Assembly: GCF_017565645.3 (NCBI RefSeq)
Contig: NZ_CP086136.1
Span: 8,105,501 to 8,169,500 of the forward strand
DNA length: 64,000 nucleotides
DNA from: Bradyrhizobium barranii subsp. barranii
GTDB lineage: Bacteria > Pseudomonadota > Alphaproteobacteria > Rhizobiales > Xanthobacteraceae
Direction of reading: 5' to 3'
The stretch's first letter is position 1, and every line of letters begins with the position of its first letter. Below are positions 62,242 through 64,000 of this stretch, in pieces. The position numbers and the translations under genes are program-made. The notes under the pieces are model-generated. The model did not search any database and had not been told where the DNA came from. It saw nothing but the letters and a program-made list of their open reading frames with translations.

Positions 62242-62469
62242 TCAACGCCGACGGGCGAACCAAACTCCCAGCACGAAAGCCGCCAAGAGCGAGCGCAACG
62301 GCGCTTCCACCGTCACCTTCCGGAGCCGCTCGGCCAATTCCTCCGCCCACCGTCCGAGGTCCACTTGCTTCTTAGTCCATGGCTTCTCCCGAAGAGAATT
62401 CTCAAGACCGTGCTGATCATTCGTCAACCCGGAGGCTTCTGTCATCGCCGCGGTTTCGCTTGCATCCAT
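62242..62469 (-). CDS. Small protein with C-terminal membrane anchor
   Basis: 75 residues; a polar front and one C-terminal membrane helix (LRSLLAAFVLGVWFARRR). The layout recalls ElaB/DUF883-like inner-membrane anchors. It lies between the ku gene and the coiled-coil gene on the same strand, so the three may be one transcript. Confidence 0.6.
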   Translation of the reverse strand: MDASETAAMTEASGLTNDQHGLENSLREKPWTKKQVDLGRWAEELAERLRKVTVEAPLRSLLAAFVLGVWFARRR

Positions 62470-62513
62470 ACACTCCTCCTACGTCTGCCAAAGTCCTCGG
62501 GACCTATCGGTTC

Positions 62514-63443
62514 CTAAGCCGACTTTCGCCGTGCTCCGGCGGCCGGCTTCTTTACGGCCGCTTCCTTCGCCGCCTTCTTGCCGGCGATCGGCATCAGCAT
62601 CTCCTTTTGGCCCGCCGAGGCCTTCTTCGCCTTCTTGACCGGCTTTTTCGGTGCCTTGGTCTCGGCCGCGGCGCCGCCGACGCTCTTCCGCGGCGCGTCC
62701 ATCAGATCGACGACGTTCTCGCCCCTCGGCCGTTCTTTCGGAGTGATCGGCTTCCCCGCGCGCTTCAGATTGATGAGGTCGACCAGCGCTGTCTCGTAAT
62801 GATCCTCGAACTTCTCGGGATCGAACCGACCCGCCTTCTGGTTGACGATGTGCCTGGCTAGGTCGAGCATGTCCTTCGTTACTTTGACGTCCTGGATATC
62901 GTCGAAATATTCCGCCGGATCGCGAACCTCATACGGATAGCGCAGCAGGGTGCCTATCAGCCCTTTGTCTCTAGGTTCAAGCGCGATGATGTGCTCGCGG
63001 TTGGTCAGCACCACGCGTCCGATAGCGACCTTGTCCATATCTCGGATGGTCTCGCGAATGACCGCGAAGGCGTCGTGGCCGACTTTCCCGTCCGGACGCA
63101 GATAGTAGGGCCTGATCAGATACCGTGGGTCGATCTCGGTACGGTCGACAAACTCGTCGATCTCGATGGTCCGGGTCGATTCCAGCGCGAGCTCCTCCAG
63201 CTCCTCCTTGGTCACCTCGATGAACTGGTCCTTCTCAAGCTGGTAGCCCTTAACGATGTCCTCGCTGGGGACCTCGTCGCCGGTATCGGCGTCGACCTTC
63301 AGGTACTTGATCCGATGGCCAGTCTGCCGATTGAGCTGATTGAAGTTGATCTTCTCGCTCTCGGACGTCGCCGGATAGAGCGCGACGGGACAGGTAACGA
63401 GGGACAGTCGGAGGAAGCCCTTCCAGTTCGATCGCGGGGCCAT
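62514..63443 (-). CDS. ku: Non-homologous end-joining protein Ku
   Basis: 309 residues from the ATG at 63443. The Ku core is complete: WKGFLRLSLVTCPVALYPAT, FNQLNRQTGHRIKYLKVDAD, VPSEDIVKGYQLEKDQFIEV, DEFVDRTEIDPRYLIRPYYL, then MLDLARHIVNQKAGRFDPEK. The C-terminal 60 residues are Lys/Ala-rich (KKPVKKAKKASAG), as in other bacterial Ku proteins that bind DNA ends. It works with a LigD-type ligase, and one lies at 59279. Confidence 0.97.
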   Translation of the reverse strand: MAPRSNWKGFLRLSLVTCPVALYPATSESEKINFNQLNRQTGHRIKYLKVDADTGDEVPSEDIVKGYQLEKDQFIEVTKEELEELALESTRTIEIDEFVDRTEIDPRYLIRPYYLRPDGKVGHDAFAVIRETIRDMDKVAIGRVVLTNREHIIALEPRDKGLIGTLLRYPYEVRDPAEYFDDIQDVKVTKDMLDLARHIVNQKAGRFDPEKFEDHYETALVDLINLKRAGKPITPKERPRGENVVDLMDAPRKSVGGAAAETKAPKKPVKKAKKASAGQKEMLMPIAGKKAAKEAAVKKPAAGARRKSA

Positions 63444-63542
63444 GGTGAACACAACGCTCCAGGGTACGGGGACTTCGACTCAAGACGAACGGGGGCGACC
63501 CGTTCCGACACGCGAACCGCTCGTCCCCGAGATTCATTCTAG

Positions 63543-64000
63543 GCCTCAGCCGGGTCTACGGCACCCTGCGGCAGTCCGGCGGCGCAGCCGAGATCGAGAG
63601 CGCGCGCGGACGAGGAACGACGGAGCGGCTGCTTCTGCGCAGGACCGACCGAATCCCATCGAACGTCGAGAAGGCCACGGTCGAGGCTGAGCCCGAAGCC
63701 CGACGAGCGAGCGTCCTAGTCGTGGACGACGATCCGGACTTCCGCGCTTTCCTCAAGGATTCGCTGGAAAGTACTTGGCTACCGGCCGTGTCATCACCGA
63801 AGGCGGAGCCACGGCCACCGAGGCCATCGGCGCGGTAACGCCGGACGCGGCGATACTCGATTTCGCGATGCCCGGAATGAGCGGCGCGGACGTCGCTCGG
63901 CGCCTGAGGCGATTGCCCGACCTCCCCGTGATCTTCGCCAGCGGCTACTCCGAAACGGCCGCTGTCAGCCGAACGCTCCCGCCTGTTGCGGAATCCCTTT
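63543..64000 (+). pseudogene. End of a hybrid histidine kinase, truncated and frameshifted
   Basis: GLSRVYGTLRQSGGAAEIES is the G2 region of a kinase ATPase domain without what comes before it. It is followed by VLVVDDDPDFRAFLKDSLES, the start of a receiver. An indel near 63772 shifts to YLATGRVITEGGATATEAIG, AVTPDAAILDFAMPGMSGAD with the phosphoacceptor Asp, then PVIFASGYSETAAV to the window edge. The kinase front part is lost at a junction beside ku. Confidence 0.75.

Noticed and set aside
1..64000. CRISPR array
   Set aside because: No regularly spaced direct repeats were seen; the repeats found are pairs or insertion-sequence ends.

Overview
The window looks like an accessory region of a Bradyrhizobium-type alphaproteobacterium (Rhizobiales). 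The evidence is a GC-rich sequence full of small proteins typical of Bradyrhizobium (DUF768, DUF6894, DUF2934 and DUF3606 families), a ROSE RNA thermometer in front of an Hsp20 gene that closely resembles the Bradyrhizobium form, and repeated promoter-like sites of the EcfG type (GGAAC-N16/17-CGTT), the general stress sigma factor of alphaproteobacteria. No nodulation, nitrogen fixation, rRNA or ribosomal protein genes and no CRISPR array were seen.

Layout. 1-7.8 kb is a mobile-element zone: a Tn7-like tnsA/tnsB pair running off the left edge, a decayed IS3 orfB, a possible second TnsA-like protein, a ribbon-helix-helix gene between two identical 18-bp palindromes, several frameshifted island genes, a decayed integrase and the 3' half of a tRNA-Arg gene, which is a likely former attachment site. 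8-15 kb holds small hypothetical genes and two identical IS256-family elements, each with its own 9-bp target duplication; one splits a small gene and the other clips the end of a DUF6894 gene. Between them lie a second ribbon-helix-helix gene and an N-terminally truncated AbiTii-like defence gene. 15-18.5 kb has a phage tape-measure scrap, a cold-shock gene and an IS1380-family element whose outer boundary shows a CTAG duplication.

18.5-37 kb is dense with small genes: CsbD, four further DUF6894 proteins, zinc ribbons, tiny membrane proteins, a RsbRD-type histidine kinase, a broken ATP-dependent DNA ligase and the ROSE-Hsp20 cluster. 37-47 kb carries an AI-2E-type transporter, DUF892, PAP2, YihY, MOSC, cold-shock and DUF4142 genes. 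47-55.9 kb mixes a truncated porin joined to a RepA-like ATPase, DUF1003 and iron-permease genes, a full OprB-type porin, and an intact nitroreductase among fragments of nitronate monooxygenase, flavin reductase and dehydrogenase genes. 56-64 kb has a 1068-residue hybrid sensor kinase, a LigD ligase domain, Ku and the end of another hybrid kinase.

Function. The intact genes share a theme of stress survival: membrane and envelope proteins, ferritin-like proteins, a small chaperone, cold-shock proteins and end-joining DNA repair. Seven exact EcfG-type sites and three near matches lie just upstream of such genes, so much of the right two thirds may be one general stress regulon. About a dozen genes are broken by a single indel, often in a short homopolymer. 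That means either recent decay or sequencing error, and raw reads would be needed to tell which.
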